The position numbers and the translations under genes were made by a program. DNA of 64,000 bases from Bradyrhizobium sp. WBOS07 (GTDB lineage Bacteria; Pseudomonadota; Alphaproteobacteria; Rhizobiales; Xanthobacteraceae): NCBI RefSeq assembly GCF_024585165.1, contig NZ_CP029008.1:186001-250000 (forward strand). Reading direction: 5' to 3'. Position 1 is the stretch's first letter, and each line of letters opens with the position of its first letter. Of this stretch, positions 17,325 to 26,380 are shown piece after piece. The notes under the pieces are model-generated. The model did no database searches and was not told the origin of the DNA. It saw only the letters and a list, made by a program, of their open reading frames with translations.

Positions 17325-18653
17325 TCAGGCCACCTTCTTGATGGCGTCGCCGAGGATCGAGACCATCTGGTCGATGTGGCTCTTCTCGACGATGAGGGGC
17401 GGCGACATCGCGAAGCTGTCCCCGCTCATGCGCAAGTAAAGACCGGTGTTGAAGCAGTCGACCATGACGTCGTAGCCGCGCGCGCCGACGACACCGTCAC
17501 GCGGCGCCAGCTCGACCGCGCCCATCAGGCCGCAATTGCGGATGTCGACGACGTTCGGCAGGCCCTTCAGCTGATGCAGCGTATCGCGCCAATATTCGGC
17601 GATCGACGCACCGCGCGTCAGCAGGCCTTCGTCCTTGTAGATGTCGAGCGTCGCGATGCCGGCGGCGCAGGCGGTCGGATGCGCCGAATAGGTGTAGCCG
17701 TGGAACAGCTCCATCTGGCTCTCCGGGCCGACCATCAAGCCGTCATGCACCTTGCGGCTCGCAAACACCGCGCCGCAGGGAATGGTGCCGTTGGTGATGC
17801 CCTTGGCGGTCGTCATCAGGTCCGGCGTGACGCCGAAGAAATTGGCGGCGAACGGCGTGCCGAGACGGCCGAAGCCGGTGATGACCTCGTCGAAGATCAA
17901 GAGGATGCCGTGCTTGTCGCAGATCTCGCGCAGGCGCTGCAGATAGCCCTTCGGCGGCGGCAGCACCGCGGTCGAGCCCGGCACCGGCTCGACGATGACG
18001 GCGGCGATGGTCTCGGCGCCATGCAGGGCGACCAGACGCTCGAGATCGTCGGCGAGCTCGGCGCCATGCTCCGGCTGATCCTTGGCGAAGGCGTTGCGGC
18101 TGAGATCGTGGGTATGGCGGATGTGGTCGACGCCCGGCAGCAGGGTGGTGAAGGCGCGGCGGTTGGCGACCATGCCGCCGACCGAGGTGCCGCCGAAGCC
18201 GACGCCGTGATAGCCGCGCTCGCGGCCGATCAGGCGGGTGCGGCTGGCCTGGCCGGTGGCGCGGTGATAGGCGAGCGCGATCTTCAGCGCGGTGTCGACC
18301 GACTCGGAGCCGGAATTGGTGAAGAAGACGCGGTCGAGGCCCTTTGGCGCGATCTCGGCGAGCCGCTCGGCGAAGTCGAACGCCAGCGGATGGCCCATCT
18401 GGAACGAGGGCGCGAAGTCCAGCGTCATCAGCTGGCGCTCGACCGCAGCGGCGATCTGCTTGCGGCCGTGGCCGGCATTGACGCACCAGAGGCCGGCGGA
18501 GCCGTCGATCACCTTGCGGCCATCGACGGTGGTGTAGTGCATGCCTTCGGCCGAGGAGAACAGGCGCGGCGCCTTCTTGAACTGCCGGTTGGCCGTGAAC
18601 GGCATCCAGAACGAGTCGGTCTTGATAGTGTTCGGAATCTGATGAAGGGTCAC
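17325..18653 (-). CDS. Class III aminotransferase (omega-amino acid:pyruvate type)
   Basis: 442 residues. The early WMPFTANRQFKKAPRLF block and the GLWCVNAGHGRKQI motif are typical of beta-alanine/omega-amino acid:pyruvate transaminases. The aspartate that holds the PLP ring nitrogen is in LLIFDEVITGFGRLG and the PLP lysine is in TTAKGITNG. It would move the amino group of an omega-amino acid or diamine breakdown product to pyruvate. It is divergent from a PuuR-like regulator gene and upstream of dadA. The combination with a PuuB-like oxidase and an acetylpolyamine hydrolase within 15 kb supports polyamine catabolism, but the exact amine is unknown. Confidence 0.88.
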   Translation of the reverse strand: MTLHQIPNTIKTDSFWMPFTANRQFKKAPRLFSSAEGMHYTTVDGRKVIDGSAGLWCVNAGHGRKQIAAAVERQLMTLDFAPSFQMGHPLAFDFAERLAEIAPKGLDRVFFTNSGSESVDTALKIALAYHRATGQASRTRLIGRERGYHGVGFGGTSVGGMVANRRAFTTLLPGVDHIRHTHDLSRNAFAKDQPEHGAELADDLERLVALHGAETIAAVIVEPVPGSTAVLPPPKGYLQRLREICDKHGILLIFDEVITGFGRLGTPFAANFFGVTPDLMTTAKGITNGTIPCGAVFASRKVHDGLMVGPESQMELFHGYTYSAHPTACAAGIATLDIYKDEGLLTRGASIAEYWRDTLHQLKGLPNVVDIRNCGLMGAVELAPRDGVVGARGYDVMVDCFNTGLYLRMSGDSFAMSPPLIVEKSHIDQMVSILGDAIKKVA

Positions 18654-18763
18654 GGCCGCGCTCCTTTGCTGACTTCATAGCAGAGGCACGGCTTGGCATG
18701 CGCAACAAGTCCTTTTCTGGTGCGCCGCAAGCCATTGATTTTTCTGGGGCTACCGGTCCATAT

Positions 18764-18778
18764 TTGCGCGATCCGCAA
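18764..18778. promoter_or_regulatory. Candidate operator upstream of the puuR-like gene
   Basis: TTGCG-CGATC-CGCAA is an inverted repeat with five-base arms in the divergent region between the aminotransferase and regulator genes, 25 bp before the regulator start. Short arms make this tentative. Confidence 0.3.
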
Positions 18779-18802
18779 CACTCGCAACAGGGACCTGGGC
18801 TC

Positions 18803-19351
18803 ATGAGCGTCGACATCGGTGGACGGCTGCGATTCATCCGGGCGCGCCACAAGCTGTCGCAGCGCGAGCTGGCCAAGCGCGCCGGGGTCACCAACTCGAC
18901 GATCTCGCTGATCGAATCCAACCAGATGAACCCCTCGGTCGGAGCGCTCAAGCGCATCCTCGACGGCATCCCGATGGGGCTCGCCGAGTTCTTCGCGCTG
19001 GAACCGGAGTCCAGGCGCAAGATCTTCTACCGGGCCGAGGAACTCACCGAGGTCGGCAAGAAACCGATCTCCTATCGTCAGATCGGCGACAACCTGTTCG
19101 GCCGCAATCTGCAGATCCTGAAAGAGCGCTACGAGCCCGGCAGCGACACCGGACGCGTCCACCTCGTCCACGAGGGCGAGGAAGGCGGCATCGTGATTTC
19201 GGGCAAGCTCGAGGTCACCGTCGAGGACGAGCGGCGCATCCTCAACCCGGGCGATGCCTATTATTTCGAGAGCCGCCGACCGCATCGCTTCCGCTGCGTC
19301 GGCGGCAAGCCGTGCGAGGTGATCTCGGCCTGCACGCCGCCGACGTTCTGA
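18803..19351 (+). CDS. XRE-cupin transcriptional regulator, PuuR-like
   Basis: 182 residues from the ATG at 18803, nearly the length of E. coli PuuR (about 185). The helix-turn-helix covers residues 8-62 (LRFIRARHKLSQRELAKRAG, NSTISLIESNQMNPS). The cupin covers about 105-178 (EPGSDTGRVHLVHEGEEGG, LNPGDAYYFESRRPHRF). It resembles PuuR more closely than the other XRE-cupin protein at 15278 does. It is divergent from the class III aminotransferase gene and likely represses that gene and dadA until an amine or derived ligand binds the cupin. Confidence 0.88.
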   Translation: MSVDIGGRLRFIRARHKLSQRELAKRAGVTNSTISLIESNQMNPSVGALKRILDGIPMGLAEFFALEPESRRKIFYRAEELTEVGKKPISYRQIGDNLFGRNLQILKERYEPGSDTGRVHLVHEGEEGGIVISGKLEVTVEDERRILNPGDAYYFESRRPHRFRCVGGKPCEVISACTPPTF

Positions 19352-19495
19352 GGCGCGATCGGCCGCATCCGGGAGGATACGGGGCCCCGCCTTTTCCGAA
19401 GCAGATTGAGCCAGCTCAATTTCCGGCGGCCAAACCGCCTCTATATTGAAAAACATAGCCGAGCAGCCTAGCCGCTTCGTAGACGGAGCTCGCGG

Positions 19496-19648
19496 ATGAA
19501 GACCACCCTCGCCAATACCGAAGCCACACTCCACGACGTGCTGAGCGACGCCGACCAGTTGCACTCGCGAGAGCTGCGCGCGGCCCTCGAGAAATACATC
19601 GCGGCGCTGCGAGTGCAGATCAAGACCCTCCGCAAGATGATGAACTGA
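19496..19648 (+). CDS. Small hypothetical protein, helical
   Basis: 50 residues, MKTTLANTEATLHDVLSDAD onward, ending KTLRKMMN. It is predicted to be almost entirely alpha-helical with heptad-like spacing (LHSRELRAALEKYIAALRVQIKTL). A GGAG motif lies close upstream (agacggagctcgcgg). It sits alone between the puuR-like gene and the convergent oxidoreductase operon. No family recognised; the coherent amphipathic sequence makes it a probable gene. Confidence 0.55.
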   Translation: MKTTLANTEATLHDVLSDADQLHSRELRAALEKYIAALRVQIKTLRKMMN

Positions 19649-19687
19649 CACCCGGCGGAGCGAGGAGACCTCGCCTCGCCGGCCGCC

Positions 19688-21949
19688 TCAGTGCGGCGTC
19701 AGCAGCTCCTCGATCCGGATCGGAAACTTGCGGACACGGATGCCGGTTGCATGCCAGACCGCGTTGGCGACCGCGCCGGCGCTGCCGGTGATGCCGATCT
19801 CGCCGACGCCCTTGATGCCGAGCGCGTTGACGTGGGGGTCGTGCTCCTCGACCGTGATGACGTCGAGTGGCGGCACGTCGGCATTCACCGGAACGTGGTA
19901 CTCGCCGAGATTGGCATTCATGATGCGGCCGGTCCGGCGATCGGTAATCGCCTCCTCGTGCAGCGCGAACGACAGGCCCCAGATCATGCCGCCGAACAGC
20001 TGGCTCTGCACCATGCGCGGATTGACGATCCGCCCGGCGGCAAAGGCGCCGACCATGCGGCTGACGCGGACCTGGCCGAGCTCGGGATCGACCTTCACCT
20101 CCGCGAACACCGCGCCGTGCGCGTGCATCGCGTATTCCTCCATCGCCGCCGGGTTCGGCGCACCGGTGCCGCGCGCTTCGACTTCAGCGACGCCAGCACG
20201 CGCCAGGATTTCGGAATAGCTCTCGCCGCGGCTCTCGTCGTCGCGCCGGACCAGCCCTCCTTCGCGCGCGATCACGCCGGCATTGCCGGCGCCGAACAGC
20301 GGCGAGCGCTCGTCACCGGTCGCGAGCTCAGCGAGCTTGGCAATCACGGCCGCACCGGCGCTGTGGATCGCAGCACCGGCCGTTGCCGTATGCGCGGAGC
20401 CGCCGGCGATGCCGGCATCGGGCAGGTCGGACGTGCCGGCCTTGAATTCGACGCGGTCGATGTCGAGGCCGAGCTGGTCGGCCGCGATCTGCGCCAGCGC
20501 GGTCCAGGCGCCCTGCCCCATGTCGTGCGCGCCGATCTCCATCACGCCCGAGCCGTCGCGCCGGATCGCCGCGCGGGCTTCCGCCTGGAACATCAGCGCC
20601 GGGAAGGTCGCCGTGCCCATGCCCCAGCCGACCAGGAGGCCGGCATCGTCACGCATCTGCCGCGGCTGCAGCGGACGCTTGGCCCAGCCGAAGCGCGCTG
20701 CGGCCTGCTCGTAACAGGCCAGCAGCGCCTTTGAAGAGAACGGCTTGCCGCTGATCGGCTCGACCTCGGCGTAGTTCTTGAGGCGGAAGGCGAGCGGATC
20801 CATGCCGCAGGCCCAGGCCATCTCGTCGATCGCGCTCTCCAGCGCAATCGAGCCCGTCGCCTCGCCGGGCGCGCGCATGAACAGCGGCGTTCCCGTGTGG
20901 GCACGTACGGCGTCATGCGAGGTGCGGATCGCGGGGGCCGCATAGAGCGTGTGCGAGGCATCGGCCGCGGGCTCGTAGAAATCGTCGAACGTGCTCGACA
21001 CGGTCCGTGCATGGTGATCGAGCGCGGTCAGACGTCCCTCGCCGTCAGTGCCGAGACGCAGGCGCTGACGCGTCGGCGCCCGATGGCCGACCGGGCCGTA
21101 CATCTGCTCACGGCGCAGCACCAGCTTGACCGGCTTGCCGACCAGCTTCGCCGCCATGATGCCGAGCACCGGCGGCCCGCCCATCAGCCCCTTCGAGCCG
21201 AAGCCGCCGCCGAGGAAGGGACTGCGGATATGGATCTTGTCGTGCGCGATGCCGAACAGTTCAGCAATGCGCGCCAGCGACAGCTTCAGGCCCTGGGTCG
21301 GCATGTCGACCGACAATCTGTCGCCATCCCAGCTTGCGACGATGCCGTGCGGCTCCATCGCGTTGTGGTATTGCGGCGGCGTCTCGTAGGTCGCCTCGAC
21401 CCGCTTCTCGGCCGCGGCAAGGCCGGCCTCGACGTCGCCGCGGTGATTCTCGGTGGGATTGCCGACGCCGACGACCGGCGGCACGAAGCTCTCGCCGGCG
21501 TCGAGCCCGACCAACGGAGGCAAGGCCTCGTAGCGCGGCGCCAGCAATGCCGCGCCTTCCGTCGCTGCCTCCAGCGTTTCGGCGATCACGACCGCGATGG
21601 GCTGGTTGGCGTAGCGAACTTCGTTGCTCTGCAAGGCCTCCATCCGGAACACGAACGGATTGGTCTTGATCTCCGGATCGATCGCCAGCTGCGGCTTGTG
21701 CTCCGGCGTCATGACGTCGACGACGCCGGGATGGCGCTTTGCGGCGGCGACGTCCAGCGAGACCACGCGGCCGTGCGAGATGCTGGAAACAGCGATCACC
21801 GCAAACAGCATGCCCGGCGGATGATTGTCGGCGGCATAGGTCGCCTGCCCCGTGACCTTGAGGACGCCGTCGCGGCGGGTCAGCGGTTGGCCGATGTTCG
21901 AACCGTGCCTGATATGGGCAGGTGCGCTGGTGAGGTTGAGCTCAGACAT
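19688..21949 (-). CDS. Molybdopterin-binding subunit of a xanthine-dehydrogenase/PaoC-like aldehyde oxidoreductase
   Basis: 753 residues from MSELNLTSAPAHIRHGSN at 21949. The N-terminal domain begins RRDGVLKVTGQATYAAD, followed by the large Moco-binding half with GGGFGSKGLMGG and DMGQGAWTALAQIAAD. The catalytic glutamate is expected in IKGVGEIGITGSAGAVANA near the C-terminus and is present. This subunit carries the molybdenum centre that hydroxylates aldehydes or N-heterocycles. It overlaps the FAD subunit gene by eight bases. The order FeS-FAD-Mo on one strand, and the features of the other two subunits, match PaoABC more closely than true xanthine dehydrogenase. Confidence 0.9.
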   Translation of the reverse strand: MSELNLTSAPAHIRHGSNIGQPLTRRDGVLKVTGQATYAADNHPPGMLFAVIAVSSISHGRVVSLDVAAAKRHPGVVDVMTPEHKPQLAIDPEIKTNPFVFRMEALQSNEVRYANQPIAVVIAETLEAATEGAALLAPRYEALPPLVGLDAGESFVPPVVGVGNPTENHRGDVEAGLAAAEKRVEATYETPPQYHNAMEPHGIVASWDGDRLSVDMPTQGLKLSLARIAELFGIAHDKIHIRSPFLGGGFGSKGLMGGPPVLGIMAAKLVGKPVKLVLRREQMYGPVGHRAPTRQRLRLGTDGEGRLTALDHHARTVSSTFDDFYEPAADASHTLYAAPAIRTSHDAVRAHTGTPLFMRAPGEATGSIALESAIDEMAWACGMDPLAFRLKNYAEVEPISGKPFSSKALLACYEQAAARFGWAKRPLQPRQMRDDAGLLVGWGMGTATFPALMFQAEARAAIRRDGSGVMEIGAHDMGQGAWTALAQIAADQLGLDIDRVEFKAGTSDLPDAGIAGGSAHTATAGAAIHSAGAAVIAKLAELATGDERSPLFGAGNAGVIAREGGLVRRDDESRGESYSEILARAGVAEVEARGTGAPNPAAMEEYAMHAHGAVFAEVKVDPELGQVRVSRMVGAFAAGRIVNPRMVQSQLFGGMIWGLSFALHEEAITDRRTGRIMNANLGEYHVPVNADVPPLDVITVEEHDPHVNALGIKGVGEIGITGSAGAVANAVWHATGIRVRKFPIRIEELLTPH

Positions 21950-22997
21950 GAACGGCTCCGGACGTGGAGGCAAAGGGAGACGCCGGCAGCGCGGGAATGC
22001 GCGCGGGCGTACCGGCGGCGGCAAGTCGCAGCGCGCGCACGACGATGCGGCGCGCGAGCTCGATCTTGAAGGCGTTGTCGCCGGACGGCTTCGCGTCGGC
22101 CAGCGCACGCCAGGCGGCTTCCTGGAAGACGTCTGCCGTGGGCGCGACGCCTCTCAGCACGTCTTCCGCTGCGCGGGCCCGCCAGGGCTTTGCGGCAACG
22201 CCGCCGAGCGCAAGCCGCGCGTCCGCGATCTTGCCGTTCTCGATCCGCAACGCGGCGGCGGCGGAGACGACTGCGAACGCATAGGACGTACGCTCGCGGA
22301 CCTTGAGGTAGCACGCATGCGCCGCAAACGCGCGCGCCGCCGGCGGCAGCCGCACCGCGACGATGAGGTCGCCGAGCTCGAGCGCGGATTCGCGCGCCGG
22401 CGTGTCGCCGGGCAGGCGATGCAGCTCGTCGAGCGCGATCTCGCGCCGGCCGCTCCTGCCCTCGATCTCGACCATGGCGTCGAGCGCGACCAGCGGCACG
22501 CAGAAGTCGGATGGATGCGTGGCGATGCAGCTTTCGCTCCAGCCGAGCACGGCGTGGGTGCGGTTCTCGCCCTCGCGGGCATCGCAGCCGCTGCCGGGCT
22601 CGCGCTTGTTGCAGCGGCTGGCGGTGTCGTAGAAATATGCGCAACGCGTCCGTTGCAGGAGATTGCCGCCGACGGTCGCGGCATTGCGCAATTGCGCCGA
22701 AGCGCCGGAGAGCAGCGCCTCGGCGACGGCGGGATAGGACGTTGCAAAGGCGGCATCATGCGCGAGATCGGCATTGCTCACCAGCGCGCCGATGCGCAAC
22801 GAGCCGTCGGGAAGCGTCTCGATGGCATCGAGCCCGTCGAGATATGTGACGTCGACCAGGCGATCCGGACGGCTGACGCCGCCTTTCATCAGATCGAGCA
22901 GATTGGTGCCGGCGGCGAGATAGGCGGCGCCGGGCTGGGCTGCGGCGGCGACCGCCTCGGCGATCGTGGCGGGCCTGATGTAGTCGAACGGTTTCAT
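21942..22997 (-). CDS. FAD-binding subunit of the PaoABC-like oxidoreductase
   Basis: 351 residues from MKPFDYIRPATIAEAVAAAA at 22997. FAD-binding motifs are YLAAGTNLLDLMKGGV and SAQLRNAATVGGNLLQRTRC. After the second motif comes an insert rich in cysteines (RCAYFYDTASRCNKREPGSG, then C-D and later ESC). In PaoB this insert carries an extra [4Fe-4S] cluster, and this protein should do the same. It relays electrons from the Mo subunit, via FAD, to or from the 2Fe-2S subunit. Its start codon overlaps the stop of the 2Fe-2S gene by four bases (ATGA). Confidence 0.9.
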   Translation of the reverse strand: MKPFDYIRPATIAEAVAAAAQPGAAYLAAGTNLLDLMKGGVSRPDRLVDVTYLDGLDAIETLPDGSLRIGALVSNADLAHDAAFATSYPAVAEALLSGASAQLRNAATVGGNLLQRTRCAYFYDTASRCNKREPGSGCDAREGENRTHAVLGWSESCIATHPSDFCVPLVALDAMVEIEGRSGRREIALDELHRLPGDTPARESALELGDLIVAVRLPPAARAFAAHACYLKVRERTSYAFAVVSAAAALRIENGKIADARLALGGVAAKPWRARAAEDVLRGVAPTADVFQEAAWRALADAKPSGDNAFKIELARRIVVRALRLAAAGTPARIPALPASPFASTSGAVHV

Positions 22998-23491
22998 GCC
23001 GAGCGCCTCTGGTTGGATTGGTCCATCTGTCCTTGCGCATCGAGCACGGCATCGACGATGCCGGCATAGGCGCCGCAGCGGCAGAGATTGCCGCTCATGC
23101 ATTCGCGGATGCGCTCGGGATCGTTGCCGGCCTGCGCCTCCTGGATCATGCCGATCGCGCTCATGATCTGGCCGGGCGTGCAGAAGCCGCACTGGAATCC
23201 GTCGTGGGCGATGAAGGCGGCCTGCACCGGATGCAGTTGGTCGCCGCGCGCGACGCCCTCGATGGTGAGGATGTCGGCGCCGTCATGACTGATGGCGAGC
23301 GCGAGACAGGAATTGATGCGTTTGCCGTCGACCAGAATGGTGCAGGCGCCGCACTGGCCGCGATCGCATCCCTTCTTGGTTCCGGTGAGATGGAGGCGCT
23401 CACGCAGGAGATCGAGCAGCGTGACGCGCGGATCGTCGAGGACGAAGTCGCGCCGCGCACCGTTCACGGTGAGGCTGATGGAGTGGTTCAT
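22994..23491 (-). CDS. 2Fe-2S subunit of the PaoABC-like oxidoreductase
   Basis: 165 residues with two 2Fe-2S domains. The plant-ferredoxin-like cluster uses C42, C47, C50 (GCDRGQCGAC) and C62. The second, helical domain uses C101 and C104 (QCGFCTPGQ) plus C137 and C139 (NLCRCGAY). In E. coli PaoA the subunit has a Tat leader that takes the whole complex to the periplasm. Here the protein begins directly MNHSISLTVNGARRDFVL with no leader and no plausible upstream extension, so this complex is probably cytosolic. It is the first gene of the operon, divergent from the TetR gene. Confidence 0.9.
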   Translation of the reverse strand: MNHSISLTVNGARRDFVLDDPRVTLLDLLRERLHLTGTKKGCDRGQCGACTILVDGKRINSCLALAISHDGADILTIEGVARGDQLHPVQAAFIAHDGFQCGFCTPGQIMSAIGMIQEAQAGNDPERIRECMSGNLCRCGAYAGIVDAVLDAQGQMDQSNQRRSA

Positions 23492-23600
23492 ACAAGGCTC
23501 CGATCAGATTTGGACATGAATCATCGCGCAGCGCGCCACCGCCGTGGCCGCCGTCGATATGCGTCGGCCAGAGGGAGCCGGCCAACAGCCCAGCGAAGAT

Positions 23601-23617
23601 ACGGAGGCACCCTCCGT
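23601..23617. promoter_or_regulatory. Likely TetR operator palindrome
   Basis: ACGGAGG-CAC-CCTCCGT is a perfect inverted repeat with seven-base arms and a three-base centre. It lies in the 250-bp divergent region between the oxidoreductase operon and the TetR-family gene, 110 bp before the operon start and 125 bp before the regulator. Size and symmetry fit a TetR dimer site. Nothing else is recognisable in this gap. Confidence 0.6.
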
Positions 23618-23741
23618 TTAACAAGGCCGGTGCGGAAATATTTGGAATTCGTCGAAAGCGCTTGCACCATCAACGCGATGCAGCCCTGCGAAGGTCCGGA
23701 AAGGGTTCAATCTAACCAATTCGTGATCTACATTGCGCACC

Positions 23742-24410
23742 ATGGACGACCACGCCGACCAGATTCGGAAGCCCCGCGCCGATGCCGTGCGCAACCGCGA
23801 GCGCGTGCTCGAGGCCGCGAAGGCCGTGTTCAGCGCCGGAGGCCCCGAGGCGAGCCTGGAAGCCGTGGCGAAGCGCGCCGGCGTCGGCATCGGCACGCTC
23901 TATCGGCATTTTCCGACGCGCGAGGATTTGTTCGAGGCGGTGTACCGGCGCGAGGTCGAGCAGCTCAGCGAGCTGGCCGAGCAATTGAAGAACGCCAAGG
24001 ACCCGGTCGACGCGCTCAGGCGCTGGCTGCGATCCAATGTCGAATTCGTCGCCACCAAGAAAGGCATGTCGGCCGCGCTGGCGCTGACATTCCAGAGCTC
24101 GTCGGAGCTCGCCGCGTTCTCGATGGACCGACTGACCAAGGCGATCGGCTCGCTGCTCGACCGCGCCGTCGCGGCCGGCCAGATGCGCGGCGATATCAGC
24201 CCGGAGGACCTGCTCAGGGCCTTGATCGGGATGTGCTACATGCACGACCAGCCCGGCTGGCAATCCTCGGTGCTGCGCATGCTCGACGTGTTCGTCGATG
24301 GCTTGCGCGTGCAGCCGGCCGGCAAGGCGAAGACAAACGCAGTCAAGACAGGCGCAGTCAAGGCACGCACAGCTAAGCCAGTGAAGCCGACCGCAAGGCG
24401 GAAGCATTAG
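23742..24410 (+). CDS. TetR/AcrR family transcriptional regulator
   Basis: 222 residues from the ATG at 23742 (MDDHADQIRKPRADAV); a TTG nine bases earlier is also in frame. The N-terminal helix-turn-helix is complete: NRERVLEAAKAVFSAGGPEA, ASLEAVAKRAGVGIGTLYRHF, FPTREDLFEAVY. The C-terminal ligand domain is helical, and the last 30 residues are a Lys/Thr/Ala-rich tail of low complexity. It is divergent from the PaoABC-like operon and probably represses it, through the palindrome at 23601. Confidence 0.9.
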   Translation: MDDHADQIRKPRADAVRNRERVLEAAKAVFSAGGPEASLEAVAKRAGVGIGTLYRHFPTREDLFEAVYRREVEQLSELAEQLKNAKDPVDALRRWLRSNVEFVATKKGMSAALALTFQSSSELAAFSMDRLTKAIGSLLDRAVAAGQMRGDISPEDLLRALIGMCYMHDQPGWQSSVLRMLDVFVDGLRVQPAGKAKTNAVKTGAVKARTAKPVKPTARRKH

Positions 24411-24462
24411 TCGAAAGGAAAATGCGAGATCCGGCTGTTCGCTGCCGAAGGGAAGAGCCGGT

Positions 24463-25755
24463 CTAAGTCGCGAAACCCGGGCCCGCCTTCGCCGCGCTCA
24501 TCCGCGAGCGGATCAGCAGCAGCACGACGATGCTGATGTTGAGCGCGTTCCATGCCACTCCATTGGCGAACGCCGCGCCGTAGGAGCCGGTGGCGTCGAA
24601 GATCACGCCCGAGACCCAGCCGCCGAAGGACATGCCGAACACGGAGGCGAAGATCACGATGCCGACGCGCGTCGCCGCCTCGCTCGCCGGCATCGCCTCG
24701 CGCACGATGATGGCATAGCTCGGCACGATGCCGCCCTGGAACAGGCCGAACATCGCGGAGATGAGATAGAGCGAGGCGAGGCTGTCGAAGAACAGATAGA
24801 ACACCAGCGCAAAGCCCTGCGCCAGCGATCCGACCAGCAACGTGCGGATGCCTCCGATCTTGTCGGCGAGATAGCCGGAGCCGATCCGGCTGATGATGCC
24901 GCAGCCCATCATCAAGGACAGCATCTCGGCGCCGCGCGCCACGCCGTAGCCGAGATCGCCGCAATAGGCGACGATGTGCACCTGCGGCATCGCCATGGCG
25001 ACGCAGCAGGAGATGCTGGCGATCGAGAGCAGCACGGTCAGCGTGTTGGTCGACAGCTTGAGATCGACGCGGGGCGGCGGCGCATTGGCATGGTCGCGGA
25101 CATGGTCATCGCCCATCTGCGCACGGAGGACGAGGACCAGAAGCGCCATCGTGCTGGCACAGACGATGCCGATGCCGATATGGGTGTAGCGCCAGCCGAT
25201 CGTCTCGGTGCCCCAGCTCACGATCGGCGGCCACATCGCTCCCGCGACGTAATTGCCGCTGGCGACGATGGTCACGGCAAGGCCGCGATAGCGCTCGAAC
25301 CAATGCGAGGCTTCCGCCATCAGCGGCGCGAAGGTTGCCGAGGTGCCGAGGCCGATCAGGAAATAGGCGGCGACGAACTGCCAGAGCTGTGTCGACAGGC
25401 CCGCGAGCAGGTTGGCGATGCCGAGAAAGGCAATGCTGATCGCCATCGCGAGCACGATGCCGAACCGGTCGGTGATCTTGCCGGCGATCACCCCGCCGAG
25501 CCCGAAACCGAACATCATCATCGTGAAGGCGAGCGACACGGCGCCGCGCGTCGCCCCGAATTCGGCCTGCACCACGGGAATCACAACCACGACCGCCCAC
25601 ATGCCGACGGCACCGATCGAGCCGATGACGAGTGCAAGGACGAGGCGCACCCAGGCCTGACGCGAATCAGGCGTGAAGGAGGCCGGTCTCTGTCCTGGAT
25701 GATTTGGCGCGAGCACGGCCGGAACATGTTCGCTGGACGCTTTTCGGTCAAGCAT
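24463..25755 (-). CDS. Major facilitator superfamily transporter
   Basis: 430 residues from MLDRKASSEHVPAVLAPNHP at 25755. Twelve hydrophobic segments can be traced, with the MFS loop motif between helices 2 and 3 (GKITDRFGIVLAMAI) and its repeat in the second half (GYLADKIGGIRTLLVG). The sequence resembles the monocarboxylate/oxalate-formate-like (OFA/MCT) branch. The substrate is unknown. It is convergent with the TetR gene. It could export or import the substrate of the adjacent aldehyde oxidoreductase, but no shared regulation is visible. Confidence 0.85.
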   Translation of the reverse strand: MLDRKASSEHVPAVLAPNHPGQRPASFTPDSRQAWVRLVLALVIGSIGAVGMWAVVVVIPVVQAEFGATRGAVSLAFTMMMFGFGLGGVIAGKITDRFGIVLAMAISIAFLGIANLLAGLSTQLWQFVAAYFLIGLGTSATFAPLMAEASHWFERYRGLAVTIVASGNYVAGAMWPPIVSWGTETIGWRYTHIGIGIVCASTMALLVLVLRAQMGDDHVRDHANAPPPRVDLKLSTNTLTVLLSIASISCCVAMAMPQVHIVAYCGDLGYGVARGAEMLSLMMGCGIISRIGSGYLADKIGGIRTLLVGSLAQGFALVFYLFFDSLASLYLISAMFGLFQGGIVPSYAIIVREAMPASEAATRVGIVIFASVFGMSFGGWVSGVIFDATGSYGAAFANGVAWNALNISIVVLLLIRSRMSAAKAGPGFAT

Positions 25756-25876
25756 CGTGGCGCGATATTGGGCATGCGCTGTGCACTGCGGTAACAAGGT
25801 GCTTGGCGGCCGCCGCTTTTGCGATTAGCTTGCAATCAGCGCAGGCACCATCGCCGCGTGGGAACTTGACGACGCC

Positions 25877-26305
25877 ATGTTGCTGCGATTGAGACGATCG
25901 GTGCGGATCAAGGTGGGGCGCCTCATTGCCCTCGCCTATCTGTTCTGCGTGCTCGCGCCGGCAGCAAGCCTCGCCTGGAGCAACGGCCCGGCGCCCTGCC
26001 TCGATGAGGCCGTGCCGGCGCATCATCAGATTCCTGCCGGCCACGGGCATGACGCCAGCTCGCATCAGCACGCCGGAGCGCACGCGCATCACCAGACCGC
26101 CGAACGGGATGCGCCGGCGCCGCATCACCATGGCGACAAGGGCACGGTCGGTCCCTGCTGCGCAATGATGTGCGTGAGCGCATTGCCGGCCGATCTGCCC
26201 AGCGTCGCCATGCCGCTTCTGCCTGTCACCGCCTGTGCGCCGGAGATCGTGGCCAGCCTGCACAGCGCGGCGCCGCCCCTGCACTACCGCCCTCCCATCA
26301 CCTGA
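25877..26305 (+). CDS. Exported His-rich protein, first gene of the copper cluster
   Basis: 142 residues. An N-terminal hydrophobic helix (LIALAYLFCVLAPAASLAWS) acts as a signal or anchor after a basic start (MLLRLRRSVRIKVGR). The middle is very rich in histidine (HGHDASSHQHAGAHAHHQ, then PHHHGDKG), and a CCAMMC motif follows. His plus Cys/Met motifs suggest copper binding in the periplasm. The genes downstream (lipoprotein, TolC-like protein, multicopper oxidase, cupredoxin, CusF-like) follow on the same strand and support that role. No named family recognised with certainty. Confidence 0.7.
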   Translation: MLLRLRRSVRIKVGRLIALAYLFCVLAPAASLAWSNGPAPCLDEAVPAHHQIPAGHGHDASSHQHAGAHAHHQTAERDAPAPHHHGDKGTVGPCCAMMCVSALPADLPSVAMPLLPVTACAPEIVASLHSAAPPLHYRPPIT

Positions 26306-26380
26306 TCTGACGCGACGATTTCGGGCCGTTGCGCTCTTTCGCGCGCGCGAGCCTGTGGTCTTTCAGATCAGGGATGAATC

